DNA of 64,000 nt from Viola odorata. Its lineage: Eukaryota; Streptophyta; Magnoliopsida; Malpighiales; Violaceae. This document shows, piece after piece, positions 13,901 to 24,806 of the stretch. Below the pieces are notes generated by a model. That model worked only from the letters and a program-made list of their open reading frames with translations. It made no database searches and was not told the origin of the DNA. The stretch covers positions 48,458,327-48,522,326 of the forward strand of contig OY829539.1 in the NCBI GenBank assembly GCA_963691705.1, in the 5' to 3' direction. Positions within the stretch are counted from its first letter, which is position 1. Each line of letters begins with the position of its first letter. The translations under genes and the position numbers were made by a program.

Positions 13901-14912
13901 GCAGAATCACTTTTATAGAAAAAAGAATATACGAAAAATCCTAAAATAGTATGATTTAAAGGCGAGTGATTTGAATTAGCTGAACTTTAATAAATCTGGA
14001 TCTTAAATGGCCACGTGTACTACTCGGAACTCAAAAGGAGCACCAATAATAATGTCACCATAGTTGTGTATCTTTATTTGTCAAGATTCAAATGAAAACA
14101 GTATGCCAATCGCGTGGGAGATAAGAACAAAGCAAACACAATTACAGCAAACACTAACGTAGGAAGGATAAACTTCGAAACGATCGCATAGCCACTAAGT
14201 TAAATCACATTACAATGAGAACAAACCAAACAAGGAAACTCCAATCCAATTTCACGTGATTTTGCATTCAGCATAAACTGAAAAGGTACTCCTGGCAACA
14301 AGATAAACCACAACAACAACAAAGATTCCAAATTTGCAGATTACACTGTGCACATGAAATTAAACCTTAACTTATCCAATAAGATCAAATTTCCCAGAAC
14401 AACAAAAGAAGCAAGGGAATTGAAAGACATAGCAAAGCAAAGGAAAGGAAATGAAATCAATTTAAATGAAAGAAAGACATACGGATGCCAGCACTCCCAG
14501 CAGAAGAAGGAGTTCCTGCGGCAGAAGAATTCCCCTCAAGTGCGGTGGCCCCACCGAATAGAATCAACCTCGGCCCAATGTACCCGGGCGTCCCTTCCTC
14601 CCCAACAGCAGCGACTGCAGTCAAGGTGTGCCCGCACCTAGGCCCTGGCCCATCCTCCTTCTTCTCTAAAATGGCATTCACCACCGAGTAATTAGGTGCA
14701 TGCCGCGGACCCACCACAGGGCTTTGCACCTGCGTCTGCGCCGGAGCAGCTGGTGGAGAAGAAGGCGGAGACGGAGCCTGATATCCCGGCTGCTGCTGGG
14801 GCTGTGACTGCTGGGGCTGCTCAGCTACCTGCTGCTCCCTATCCATTGCCGTCGGGGAAGACGGAGCACTTTGGTCATGATCGGAAGGCGGTATCGACGA
14901 GTCCACATCCAT
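4921..14912 (-). CDS. BSL2/BSL3-like: BSU1-like Kelch-repeat Ser/Thr protein phosphatase (BSL2/BSL3 type)
   Basis: 21 exons in transcription order: 14483-14912, 13452-13512, 13291-13369, 13098-13177, 12915-13009, 12670-12769, 11826-11895, 11115-11216, 10949-11030, 9935-10114, 9037-9304, 8697-8934, 8422-8592, 7466-7704, 6479-6563, 6253-6351, 5970-6169, 5815-5890, 5351-5486, 5132-5271, 4921-5004. They sum to 3,015 nt (1,004 aa). The N-terminus is rich in Gln and Pro. Kelch repeats follow to about residue 430 ([32 protein letters not shown]), then an Ala-rich linker. A PPP-family phosphatase domain covers about 650-960 with the metal-binding motifs GDLHGQ (near 706), GDYVDRG (near 739) and RGNHE (near 770); the protein ends SLAWI. 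Length and order match plant BSL2/BSL3, which act in brassinosteroid signalling by dephosphorylating BIN2-type kinases (family knowledge). All metal-binding motifs are intact and introns are GT-AG. Longer introns (such as 13513-14482 and 6564-7465) hold nothing I recognise. Confidence 0.96.
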
Positions 14913-15386
14913 TTTCCTGAAGCCTCCCCAATTACAGCCCTAAAGTTTCAAGATCGGAGCTAAAATTCCATGAAATTTCAATCCCTTATCAACATTTCTC
15001 ACGATTCACACCTCAAGCAACGAAAACCCTAACTCAGATCGAAGGATTGCAATAATCCTAGAATAAAATATTGATATTGATTTGACAAAATGAGATGAGA
15101 AGAATACTTTAGGATTAGGTTTTCGTTCGTGTTTCTACACTCGAGCAAAAAAACAAAATAAATAAATAAATCTCTATCAAAACCAAAAACATCAATATAT
15201 ATCTCTCTGTTTAAAAGTTAAGAACAAAAATTAAAAAATGAAAAATCCTCTCACTTTCATTTTCATTTCGCTCTCTTTTCCTTTTTCTGATTTATTACTC
15301 AATTTAATTATTACTACTATTTCTAATTAAATCTTTATTTAATTGATTTTTATTATCTTTATTATTATTATATTGAGTGCGTATTA
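14913..15386 (-). promoter_or_regulatory. 5' leader and proximal promoter of the BSL gene
   Basis: Upstream flank of the ATG at 14910-14912. Near 15022-15031 it contains AAAACCCTAA on the plus strand, a telo-box-like motif. Next comes a TC/AT-rich stretch with long A and T runs around 15150-15380. No transcription start can be fixed from sequence alone. Confidence 0.5.
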
Positions 15387-15622
15387 CTCCCTCCGTTCCT
15401 AATTACTTGTCACTAGTCACTATTCCTATCATTTTGTAAAACGGCCGGAATAGTAACTATATGACCTCGAAAGATTCCGAAATTTTTCGTCAACGTATAT
15501 TAATTCTTCACGTACGTTGAAAAAAAATTTCGGATTTTTTCGAGATCATATAGTTGCTATTCCGACCGTTTTGAAATGCGTGCTGAAATAGTAAAGTGAC
15601 AGGTAAAGTGGAACGGAGGGAG
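15387..15622. mobile_element. Stowaway-type MITE upstream of the BSL gene
   Basis: The 236-bp element starts CTCCCTCCGT and ends ACGGAGGGAG, the Stowaway (Tc1/mariner) terminal signature. TA target duplications flank it at 15385-15386 and 15623-15624. The two halves are largely complementary (for example AAACGGCCGGAATAGTAACT against its partner near 15555-15580), so it folds into a long hairpin. It lies about 475 bp upstream of the BSL start codon. Confidence 0.93.
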
Positions 15623-16162
15623 TATCTATTATGTGTTGTAATTTTCTGTCTGGTGTTTTTATTCCATCTAGCGGAAAAGATTAGATAGAAACTAAAGATG
15701 TTGTTTGCTTGCTTACCGTTATCAACCGGTAATTGTCGGGTACGGAGCGGCGGAAGAGCGTCGTCGCATGCGGGGGTTCACGGCGGAATAACCGGGTGAA
15801 GAGGGTTAACTAATACCGGTGTAACCGGTTCTTAATATTGGGGGTTTGCCACGTAATAAGGGAAGGGAAAAGGAACTGGGTTGCCGGGAAAAAAATCACG
15901 CTCCAGCTATAGCGCGTGGCCACGCGCCGTTACTAGTGGAGGAGAGGTAATCTTTTGAAGGGGAAATGGTATGATGTGGGACATGTATATCCACATCATC
16001 ACCCCATCGCCATGCCTCATCATCTTGATCATCATCCATCACCTTCACAAGTGCATTCTTTTAAAAAAATTAATTATCATAATAATTATACTCATGACTT
16101 AAATCATAAAAATGGCATACCCTCGCGTGCATCACAAGCGTATATTTTTGCTTGTAGTAAAT
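15623..16162. other. Spacer with a 16-bp CGCG palindrome
   Basis: GC-richer spacer between the MITE and the retrotransposon nest. At 15912-15927 it holds the perfect palindrome GCGCGTGGCCACGCGC, with CGCG cores of the kind bound by CAMTA factors. A run of repeated CCGGT motifs lies near 15725-15830. No open frame with coding character was found. It ends in TAAAT (16158-16162), the target duplication of the outer retrotransposon. Confidence 0.55.
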
Positions 16163-17477
16163 TGATAGTTGCCGAAACCGTCAAAATTAAATATATACAA
16201 TCTACCATGCACATGTAGTTTTAAAACAGTAGCAAGTGGTAAAAGGATCGTTCCTCAGGGATTCGGTGAACAATTAAAATTCTTTATAAATGACTAGAAA
16301 AGTAACAAGTGGTAAATACCAATATTGAGTTGTGTTGCAATTGATTAAATAACATAAATAACATAAAACAACAAAGAAAGTGATTTGTGTGTGTGTTCAG
16401 AGGTGACAAATTCCCAATAAGGATTCGATTGTGCTCATGCATTATACTGATTGATCATTGATTCAAATATTTTTAAGACCAGACTTATAGAAAGGCTATA
16501 GAGACCAGCGGTACTTTGAGCCTCCTACTCTCCTCCTACTCAAGATTCCTAAGGCGGTACTCCTACTAGGATCCCTAACCAATCAATAACCTTAAGGCGG
16601 TACTCCTAATAAAGTTTAACTGAAAGGTTGATTAAACACAGGGAGAGACCTTTCCCGATCTAGAAGAGAATTTCTTCTACTCCTATAAATCAGATTCTAT
16701 TCTTTTTCTAATTAGCTATCAAACTAATTAGTTGCCTGCAGATTCCTATTAACGATGTAGCATCCAACGTTTCTAAGAAAAGCTGTAATTGTTCCAATTA
16801 AAATCTAAGGTGATCAAGCTTAAATCAAATAAGAACAAGTTGGCGTTTAATTAAAAAGAATAGAAATACAAGCTGGAATTTAATAACTGCATTTAGATCT
16901 CACAATCAGATAATCATGGCAATGAATCCTTACAAGGAAATAGAATTTAGCCAAGCATCATCATAATAAATAAATTAAAGGGATTGAAAGCATAAACTAG
17001 AATTAATTAATTAAAGGGAAAGAGTAGCAAACAGCGTTAGCTCCAGCTATGGCTCCTGTTCCAGAGAAGAAGAAGAAGAAATATATTCGGGAAGAAGAGA
17101 TAAGAGGCGCAACCCTTTCCTTCCTCTAAATAACGTATTTCAAAATTGAAATTAAAAGAAATATTATCCGAATAAAATAATATCTAGCTGTTTAAATCTC
17201 CTAACTGGAAAATAGGAGTTCTTCTGACAGTAGGAGTTCTTCACAGAGCAGGAGACCGCAGGAATTAAAACCTTCCAGAAGATGACAGTTGGCTATCGCT
17301 GGAATGGCTCTGAAGCAAAATAGCTCTATTCTTGGTTCTTTCAGCTCCTAATCGAATGATCTGCTTCTCAGCACCCATATATGCATAAAGGAGTACAAAA
17401 GATAAGAATTAACAGTATTATCATCATAAAAAATATAGAAAAGGATGATGAAATTAAGACAATTTAAGCTCCAATCA
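16163..17477 (-). repeat. 3' LTR of outer element (left side)
   Basis: This 1,315-bp LTR reads TGATAGTTGCC at its left edge and CTCCAATCA at its right. It aligns with the split copy 21346-21775 plus 31913-32820. The other copy has an extra insertion of about 30 bp near 32610-32645 containing TTTATCCCAGGCTTGGGATA. Confidence 0.92.
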
Positions 17478-17513
17478 AATCCCCCACACTAACCTATGCT
17501 TGCCCCCAAGCAT
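17478..17513 (-). promoter_or_regulatory. Polypurine tract plus hairpin of outer element
   Basis: On the sense (minus) strand a TAGTGTGGGGGATT tract abuts the 3' LTR. Just upstream of it is a perfect 7-bp stem, ATGCTTG/CAAGCAT, at 17496-17513. The tract is where plus-strand DNA synthesis would start. Confidence 0.75.
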
Positions 17514-18781
17514 CAAAGAAAATAAAAACACATCAAAACAAAACAAACATCAAGACCCAGATCTCTTCTTTTGGCTGCATACCTCACTGCTGAAACTGCC
17601 AAGACACTCCCCTTACCGAGTCGATGCTAGACTACCAAGGACCAATCAATACCCTAAACATACCCCATCCACATGGTATCAAGACATCCAACTTTTTAAA
17701 TTATTGTAATTATTAAGGGACAAAGCTCACTACAGATTTGAGTCCTACCGAAGTGCATTTCCACCTAAATGTGTATCTAGACCACTGTGCCATTTAAATC
17801 ACTTATTAGCAGATTTTTTCATTTTTTCAATTCTTTGCCTTTTTTATTTTTACAGGCATAATTAATAGCAGTGCTTGTTCTTTTTGGGCTCCCAAAACTT
17901 TCACTTTTGCTATCTCTGCTCTATGACATTCCAGCACATTTTAAAACATTACACATTCAATCAGACGGAAATTAAAGCACTCTCGAATCTATCATAGCAA
18001 GCCTTGTCACCCTAATTGAATGTTAAGCCCTAACTAGATGTCCTTTAGACCATGTGGATAGTTAATGTTCTGAGAACATTAGGCTATATACCTCTTAGGC
18101 ATTGATCATGTTACGCTCATTCACTCCCTTGGTACTAAAGCATACACTCGATCAAACAAGTGTCTAAAATGTGGTTTCAGCAGTGAACTATACGGCCTAG
18201 GTCGAAATCAGGGTTTGATGCTATACACAACAAGACAGACTGACTCAAACAAACGACTCCAACAGACTGACTCAAACAAGCAATCAAAACAGTCATACTC
18301 AACACAGAAACTGACTCAAACAAGCAATCAAAACAGTCATGCTCAACACAAACATTCCCTCCCCCCCCACCACTAGATGACACTTTGTCCTCAAAGTGTG
18401 AGAAAGGGAAAAGACTCGACAGAAAAGAAAAGAAAAAGTAAAAAAAATCAGGAAGGAAAGTACCCGGGGCAATTAAAGTTGTGGTGGGACAGGCGGGTTC
18501 TCAAGAAGCAACATTAGCAGCCTCCTACTGAGAGTCGTGGCGTGCTTCTATTCTTTCGATTCCTACTCCTGGACTCTTATCCCAGGTCTGGGATAAGGCC
18601 TGATTTCTCGCTGCTACCTGACTTGATATTTTGCACCTGCAAATAAAATCAAAATTCCATAAGGAAATTTCCAGTGACCAGAAGTTTTATTGAAATAGAA
18701 ATAACTAAAATTAAAAACTTGGGTTGCCTCCCAAGAAGCGTCCTGTTTTAATGTCTTGGACTAGACACTTTCTCCGTTGTT
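17514..18781 (-). other. 3' non-coding region of outer element
   Basis: No coding remnant is visible. It contains short tandem repeats at about 18230-18355 (units with GACTGACTCAAACAAGCAAT). It also has a C tract at 18358-18368 next to the perfect stem CACTTTG/CAAAGTG (18381-18398), and a block GGGTTGCCTCCCAAGAAGCG at 18721-18740 that has a counterpart after pol in the inner element. Confidence 0.7.
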
Positions 18782-21291
18782 TCAAGTGGTTTGTGGGCTG
18801 CACATTGCCGCACGGATGGAAGGAGAAGTCCTCTTAATGTCGGCTATCCTCCACTCAACAACCTCTTCGTACTCCTTTAGTACCCTCGCAAGCCTTTCCT
18901 CCTTCGATTCTCCTTGCAAGGTTCTCAGCTCAATCTTAGGTGCCTGCAAACCTTTCTCCTTTCCTGTTTTTTTTTGGATTGTCAATGTTTCTGCTGTGAA
19001 CATGCTCACAAGGGTTAGTAGCATTTAATTTATGAATATCAGCAGTAACAAGATCAACAATATCTATGCAATTCACAATATGTTTTTCATTTGGAAATCT
19101 CATGGCATCATACATATTGAATTTAATAATTTCACCACAAAACTCCAATGTTAAACAACCTCAAAAAATATCAATTTTAGCTCGGGCAGTTCTCAAGAAA
19201 GGTCTACCTAGCAAAATTTCAGTCAATTTAGATGTGTGTTCATTTTCCATGTCAATCACATAAAAATCTGCAGGAAATACAAAGTCACCAACTTGTACTA
19301 ACACGTCCTCAATTACCCCAACAGGATAAATATAGACCTATCTGCTAGTTGAATTACAAGTCTGGTTTCTTTCAATTCACCATTTTTTAAACTTTTAAAC
19401 AAGGTCAATGACAAAACATTTATCCCTGTACCCAAATCACATAATGACTTCTCAATAAGCTGATCCCCGATCTTACAAGGGATGACAAACGTTCCCTCAT
19501 CCTTACACTTATTTGGCAATTTCTTCTGAAAAACGGCAGAAATGTTTTTGTTCAAATTAATCCTCTCTACTCCTGCAAGCTTTTTCTTATTAGTGCACAA
19601 TTATTTTAAAAATTTAGCATATTTAGGAACTTGTGCAATCATATCAAGAGGAATATTAATAGCTACTTTACGAAAAATATCTAAAATAGCTTTTTCTTCC
19701 CTTACCTTCTTGGCCTTTTCAGACCTGGCTGGGAAGTGAAGAGGGATTACTTGATGTTCCTTCTTGGGCAGTACTGGTTCTGGAGTAGGATTTACCTTAG
19801 TTGATTTTTCAGAAGTTACCTCTGGCTCTAGTTCGAACTGGTCTGGGATAAGGACTTCTGACGGCTTCTTTCCCAGGCCTGAGGCAAGGGTCATTTTGTC
19901 TGGAAATTCAGTTCCACTCCTTAATGTCATTGAACTAACATTATACTTCAAGTTATCAACTGTAGTTGCTGGTAACCTTCCTTCCTGGTCCTAGTTTGTG
20001 ATTTCCAATTGTCCAATCCTTTTTTTCTATATTTGCAATGGAAGCTTGAGTGGACTTCATGAACCGTTCAAGTTTCTCTTCCAAAGGGACATCAGTGAGC
20101 AACAAGGGCTGATGCGGGGTTGGTAGTAGAAGCTGGTCTGACCTCTGATTGAAATGTTGTAGGTCGGATGGCGGTTGCTGCTGGTATTGTGATTGTTGGT
20201 TCGGTTGCGGGACCCAACTGAAATTTGGATTTCCTGTTACCAAGATACACTCATGGGTTGGGTGTCCTTGTTGGTTACAAACACCACATGTTATCGCTGG
20301 TTGTAGCTGTACTTGTGATTGACCTGCACATAGAATATCCATACGATTAGAAAGTTCATCCAATTTAGCTTTAAATGCGGATACGTTACCTGTGGTTGTT
20401 TCTCTTTCCCTTGACTCATTTAGGCAGCTATTTTCGGGCAAAGTTTCGATCAAGTGGTTCGCTCTCGTGAGAGTGCAGTCTTGTAGCGCGCCTCCAGCAG
20501 CTCCATCCACCATCAGTTTGTCCCTAATGCATAAGCCGTCATAGAAATATTGCACTACATTGTGTTCTGAAACTCCATGGTTTGGGCAGACTTCTTGTAG
20601 GTCCTTGAACCTTTGATAATACTCCCCAAAGCTCTCATTAGGGTCCTGTATGATGGACACAATGTTCTTCCTGGCGTTTCCTGCCTTGCTAGAGGACCAA
20701 TATTTGTTGATAAAAGGTGCTCAACATCTGCTGCCATATGTTGATGGAGTTGTGTGGTAGGCTAAGGAACCAATTCCTAGCCTTATCTTCTAGGGTCCAT
20801 GGGAAGGCTCAGAGTTTAGCTCGGTTGATGTCAACTCGGGGTGGCTTGTGAGTGTCACATTCCCAATGAAAATACTGCAAGTGTTTGAAAGAGTTTTCAC
20901 TAGGCAAGCCGTAGAATTTTTTCAAGTTATGGATCATGTTTGGTTTTAGGTTCCAATCGTGTTCTACGGGAGGGTATTGGACACAAAAGTCTGTGTCCGG
21001 TTGTGGTCCTTCATTGTTTCGCTGCCTAAAGGTTTGCTCAGGAGGGGGAGGTGGTGGCTGGTCATTTTAGTGGTCTTCCACTGCTGGTTCGAAAAGCGGG
21101 TTGTTTCTAACCGCAAATGGTCCTTCTCCCATGTCTGGGATAAGGGTCTGTTGCGGTGTCTGGAAACTATTTTCTGGTTGCTGTTCTTCAGGAACAACCC
21201 TCTAGTTTTTCGTTTGCTTTCTGTACTGTGTTTCTCTTCTTGTAATTTCTGGGTTGTACGAAAGCAATTCTGAATTAGAGGACCTGATCAT
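18782..21291 (-). pseudogene. Broken gag-protease of outer element, pol deleted
   Basis: The start region at 21291 (MIRSSNSELLSYNPEI) parallels the inner gag start but soon meets a stop. Later pieces lie in shifted frames: gag with a CX2CX4HX4C knuckle (CGVCNQQGHPTHEC, within 19956-20660), a linker (19601-19951), an aspartic-protease region (CDLGTGINVLS, within 19313-19600) and the segment before reverse transcriptase (LKEYEEVVEWRIADIK, within 18782-19024). The sequence then jumps straight to the block that follows pol in the inner element. Reverse transcriptase, RNase H and integrase are therefore absent. Several stops and frameshifts make it non-functional. Confidence 0.92.
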
Positions 21292-21322
21292 ACACAAAGA
21301 AAAATCAATTAGTACCGATGAA

Positions 21323-21340
21323 TCCCAGGCAACGACGCCA
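21323..21340 (-). promoter_or_regulatory. Primer-binding site of outer element (tRNA-Asp-like)
   Basis: The plus strand reads TCCCAGGCAACGACGCCA, five bases from the LTR edge at 21346. This matches the 3' end of plant tRNA-Asp including CCA at 16 of 18 positions. The minus-strand RNA would thus pair with tRNA-Asp. Confidence 0.85.
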
Positions 21341-21345
21341 AAATT

Positions 21346-21775
21346 TGATGGTTTCCGAAACCATCAAAATTAAATATATACAATCTACCATGCACATATA
21401 GTTTTAAAACAATAGCAAGTGGTAAAAGGATCGTTCCTCTGGGATTCAGTGGACAATTAAAACTCTTTATGAACGACTAGAAAAGTAACAAGTGGTAAAT
21501 ACCAATATTGAGTTGTGTTGCAATTGATTAAATAACATAAAACAACAAAGAAAGTGATTTGTGTGTGTTCAGAGGTGACAAATTCCCAATAAGGATTCGA
21601 TTGTGCTCATGCATTATACTGATTGATCATTGATTCAAATATTTTTAAGACCAGACTTATAGAAAGGCTATAGAGACCATCGGTACTTTGAGCCTCCTAC
21701 TCTCCTCCTACTCAAGATTCCTAAGGCGGTACTCCTACTAGGATCCCTAACCAATCAATAACCTTAAGGCGGTAC
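21346..21775 (-). repeat. 5' LTR of outer element, first piece
   Basis: 430 bp matching 16163-16600 of the other LTR, starting TGATGGTTTCC. It is cut at GGTAC (21771-21775), the target duplication of the inner element. Confidence 0.93.
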
Positions 21776-23452
21776 TGATGGGTGTCGAATCCGTCAAAAA
21801 TAATTACAATTTAACACTTGTGTATAGTGGTAAGAGGTTCGATCCTCAGGGACGGTTAGTCTAACTTCAGTTTTCTTATGGAGACAACAAAAATAATAAC
21901 AAAGGGGGAATTATTGATAGGTCAATTTGAAATATATATATATATATATTAATTAAAAAGTGAAAAATACAATCGTTAGATAACAAGTGATGAGTTCTGA
22001 AACAATATATTAAAAATTCCTGGTAGAGATTTTATAAGGTCATAATTCAATATTATTGATCATGGATGCAAATATATTTAAAATCATTTTTTGTAGAGAA
22101 GCTATAGAAATCAGGTTCACTTACACTTCCTACTCTCCTCCTGTATCAAGTCACTTAAAGACACTCTCTATTAAGGACCCTAATCTTCCAGCAATCCTAA
22201 GGTTCACTTATAGGATTTAACTAGTCGATTGATAAAAATAGGGAGAGACTTCTCTAGGTTTAGAGATCGGTTCACTTGTCCCTATAAACCTAATTATTCT
22301 CTTTCTCTAATTTCAAATAGCAAGTATTATGCCTGTAATCCATTAGTTGTTTACTGTGTTCTTTTAACAATGTAGACCCAAAGTTATTAGAACTAACTGT
22401 AATTATCCAGATTAAAATCTAGGGTGATCAGACCTAAACATAACAAGGATAAATTGGCATTAATTTAGAAAGAGAATAAATACAAAGATAATTTTTATAA
22501 AGAGCAATTAGATCTCACAATAACACAAATTATGAACCTTTTAATCTCTACCAAGAACGAAAGAGTTTAGCTAGAATACATAACAAAAATAACAACCAAA
22601 ATATTAAATATAAAACTTAATTAAAATAAAAGTAACAAAGGGGGAACGAAATAACCGATAGAAGTAGGCTCGAGATTAGAATAAATCTCGCATCTTCCTC
22701 CTCGCGAATTTCGCTCTAAACACTCATTTATTTTTATTACATACACACACTATTTTCTCTCATTTTTGCCGCCCTCTCTCTCACTTTGTTTCTTGTGTTT
22801 TGCTCTTGCTTTGCTCGTGCAAGATGGGCTGGGATAATTCAAATGCTTACAATCCTTGCCTATTTATAGGCTTAGAAAAGCAAGTGCAGAGGCCACCATG
22901 TCACCTTTCTTCCTCCACTATCCAATTGGGCATAGCACTTCAATTTGTTTATTTTTCCTTTTCATCCACTAAGCCAATTGCCAACTTCTTTTTATTTCTT
23001 TTCATCAAATCCTCCACTTTGCCGCCTCCTCCACTTGTCTTTCTTTTATTTATTTTTTTATCATCTTTTTCTTTCCACTAAGCGCACATCAATTTCTTTC
23101 TATTGCTTTTCCCCACCAAGCTAATTTCTTGCAATGATACTACGACAATTAGGCAAAGCAATTTGATTAGTGCAGATGCATTAATGCCACATTTCTTCCT
23201 TCTCTGAGCTTTATTTGTCGGCAACCACTCTTTGCTTCTTCAATTAATTTTTTGTAATTGCCAAGTCGAATAATTAAGCGCAGTTGATTAATTGTTTTTC
23301 TTCTTTCTTTGAGATATTTGATCCTTTTCTTTATTTTGATCCCTTTAAATCTTTCCTGGAAAAAGGAGAGAATATACTCAAATTAGTAGTATCATTACCT
23401 CGATTATGACTAAGAAAAGATAATAAATTTATACAAAATAAACAATCAATCA
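21776..23452 (-). repeat. 3' LTR of inner element (left side)
   Basis: 1,677 bp from TGATGGGTGTCG to AATCAATCA. It contains a minus-strand TATA-like CCTATAAATAGG at 22859-22870. At 21822-21845 it has a motif identical to parts of tRNA-Asp. A 93-codon open frame at 22800-23081 recurs identically in the other LTR and is not a gene. Confidence 0.97.
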
Positions 23453-23489
23453 AATCCCCCACACTTAACCGATGCTTGTCCCCGAGCAT
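23453..23489 (-). promoter_or_regulatory. Polypurine tract plus hairpin of inner element
   Basis: Sense-strand AAGTGTGGGGGATT (23453-23466) abuts the 3' LTR. Immediately upstream in the sense direction, at 23472-23489, is a 7-bp stem ATGCTCG/CAAGCAT with one C-A mismatch and a GGGA loop. Its counterpart in the outer element is perfectly paired. Confidence 0.8.
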
Positions 23490-24806
23490 TTTTGAAATTA
23501 AAGCACACCACTTTTATCAAAAACCAGCTCTTCGTTTAAATCCATATAGACACTTCAAAGTCCACATTTATCTAAGTAATAGTAAAAAGCTATCAATACA
23601 ACCTATGTCTAAACATTCATATAGTGGTATAATAGCATGTTGTATATCCAAAAGGTGAATTTATTGGAATAATTGTTTCTTCTTCGCTTAACGGAATCCA
23701 CATACTACTGTTGACTCTCACACAATTTAACTCAAGCAATCATGCAGAACTCTTAAATTTTGAAAAATATAAACAGAACACCACCAATTATTTCCTCTTT
23801 CCTTTTGCCTCTTTATTTTTTTATTTTTTTATTTTATTTTTTTATTTATTTTAGGCGTTTGGGCACACCAACTCCCGAAGCCTTTATTTTCTTTTATTTA
23901 TTTTCCCTTGTGCTTTGCACTTTTCCTTCCTCATTCCCAACAACAAATAAACATACATGGTTCCTCACCAAAGGTGCTATTTTCGGTCCGGAGTAAGGAG
24001 TTAGCACATCAACCGACCGGAAGTTTTTCCAATAATGGGGTGATGGTGCCGAACCACCAACACCGTGCAATCCAGGAGGGCATGGTGAGGGACCAACAAC
24101 ACATATATTCATGCAAAAATAAAGATTCTCATGCAATAAAAATTTAAAGACTGACAACAGTATGTGGATTAAGAGGTCTAGGAAGATAAAACAATTTATA
24201 TTCCAGCAACTCATCTCCTAGTTTCAGCAATACTAATCATACACCTATATGGATGAATACACAAGTAGTAGTATTGAAAGTATCTTATTATTGCAGAGTT
24301 GAATTGGACAGTTAAGTATTTATATGGTTCTAAAATTTGGAGATGTTAATTGGTAAAAATGGTGCAAGAAAATTTTACATTTGCTTTAAAAAAAAAAATT
24401 TGATTGTTTTTTTTTTTTTTTTTTTTTTTAAATATAAATTTTATGAAAACATGCCCCAAAAAAAAACGTATAAACAAGAAAGTGCTCCCCCACACTTATT
24501 GAACACATTGTCCTCAATGTGAAGGAGCGCATACAAGGGCAAAAATTCAATAAAAGAGAGAAAAAGAAAGATAAAACCTGGGGAACGTAAGTTGGTGGGG
24601 TAAATGGTAGGGTCTGAAAGGTTCGGCAAGTACTTTTAAGCGTTGTTGCTGTATCTTATTGTTCTGTGAGGAAGAGGAGTAAGAGATTATAAGATAAAAA
24701 TAAAAACAAAAGCACATAAAGATAATAAAGGAAAATAAATCAACACATGGGTTGCCTCCCATGAAGCGTCATTGTTTATAGTCCTTAGACTAGACTGTAC
24801 TATTTT
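23490..24806 (-). other. 3' non-coding region of inner element
   Basis: 1.3 kb between the integrase stop and the polypurine tract, where Athila elements often carry an env-like gene. Here no frame exceeds about 106 codons and none shows a signal peptide plus membrane anchor. The region holds long T runs (23815-23850, 24408-24430), a second G-tract/hairpin module at 24484-24521, and the block GGGTTGCCTCCCATGAAGCG at 24749-24768. Confidence 0.75.

Noticed and set aside
22800..23081. 93-codon frame found identically at 31255-31536
   Set aside because: It lies inside both LTRs of the young element; identity reflects the LTR duplication, not protein selection.
23453..24806. Envelope-like gene after pol
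   Set aside because: The region was read in all frames; no long frame with signal peptide, coiled coil and membrane anchor exists.
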